The notes under the pieces: generated by a model
What the model was told of the DNA's origin: nothing
The model's database searches: none
The model's input: only the letters and a program-made list of their open reading frames with translations
Assembly: GCA_937907715.1 (NCBI GenBank)
Contig: CALERM010000147.1
Location: 1-13,904 of the forward strand
Length of the DNA: 13,904 nt
Direction of reading: 5' to 3'
From: an uncultured Clostridia bacterium
GTDB taxonomy: Bacteria; Bacillota; Clostridia; Oscillospirales; Oscillospiraceae
Shown here: positions 13,900 through 13,904 of the stretch, piece after piece
Layout of the letters: every line of letters begins with the position of its first letter
How positions within the stretch are numbered: position 1 is the stretch's first letter
Program-made: the position numbers and the translations under genes

Positions 13900-13904
13900 T
13901 GTTC

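Overview
The window is a GC-rich stretch (well over half G+C by eye) with the gene content of an anaerobic Firmicute, most likely a gut Oscillospirales/Clostridia relative. The pointers are a DnaD-domain protein next to a DnaI/DnaC-type helicase loader, a secreted protein with S-layer homology (SLH) domains, a cobalamin riboswitch ahead of corrinoid-salvage genes, and strong Shine-Dalgarno sites. Organism assignment is inference from family content; no rRNA, tRNA, insertion sequence, phage gene or CRISPR array was seen.

Left part, minus strand (about 3815 down to 13): one tightly packed operon reading DUF2156 protein, GNAT acetyltransferase, DnaD/DnaB-like replication protein, DnaI/DnaC-like AAA+ loader, closed by a good intrinsic terminator at 13-44. 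Its promoter region carries an 11-nt direct repeat and lies back to back with the metG promoter.

Middle, plus strand (3837-6794): metG (methionyl-tRNA synthetase with zinc knuckle and C-terminal tRNA-binding domain), a stem-loop, then proC (pyrroline-5-carboxylate reductase) ending in a strong terminator. About 320 bases without a credible gene follow (6795-7114) but contain many nested inverted repeats. A textbook sigma-A promoter at 7115-7143 then drives a NUDIX ADP-ribose pyrophosphatase-like gene.

Right part, plus strand (7744-12066): a compact cobalamin riboswitch with visible terminator and antiterminator controls a translationally coupled operon: a TIM-barrel sugar-phosphate-isomerase-like protein, cobT, cobU, cobS, a short second CobU-like protein, and an alpha-ribazole-phosphatase-like histidine phosphatase. 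Together these attach and activate the lower ligand (nucleotide-loop assembly) on salvaged cobinamide. The unusual parts are the TIM-barrel protein in first position and the two CobU-like proteins, which appear to keep complementary parts of the family's conserved sequence. Next, from its own promoter, comes a 522-residue exported protein with a prenyltransferase/transcobalamin-like alpha-toroid and three SLH domains. Its position suggests, without proof, a surface corrinoid-capture role. The window ends in a hairpin-rich non-coding tract (13773-13899).
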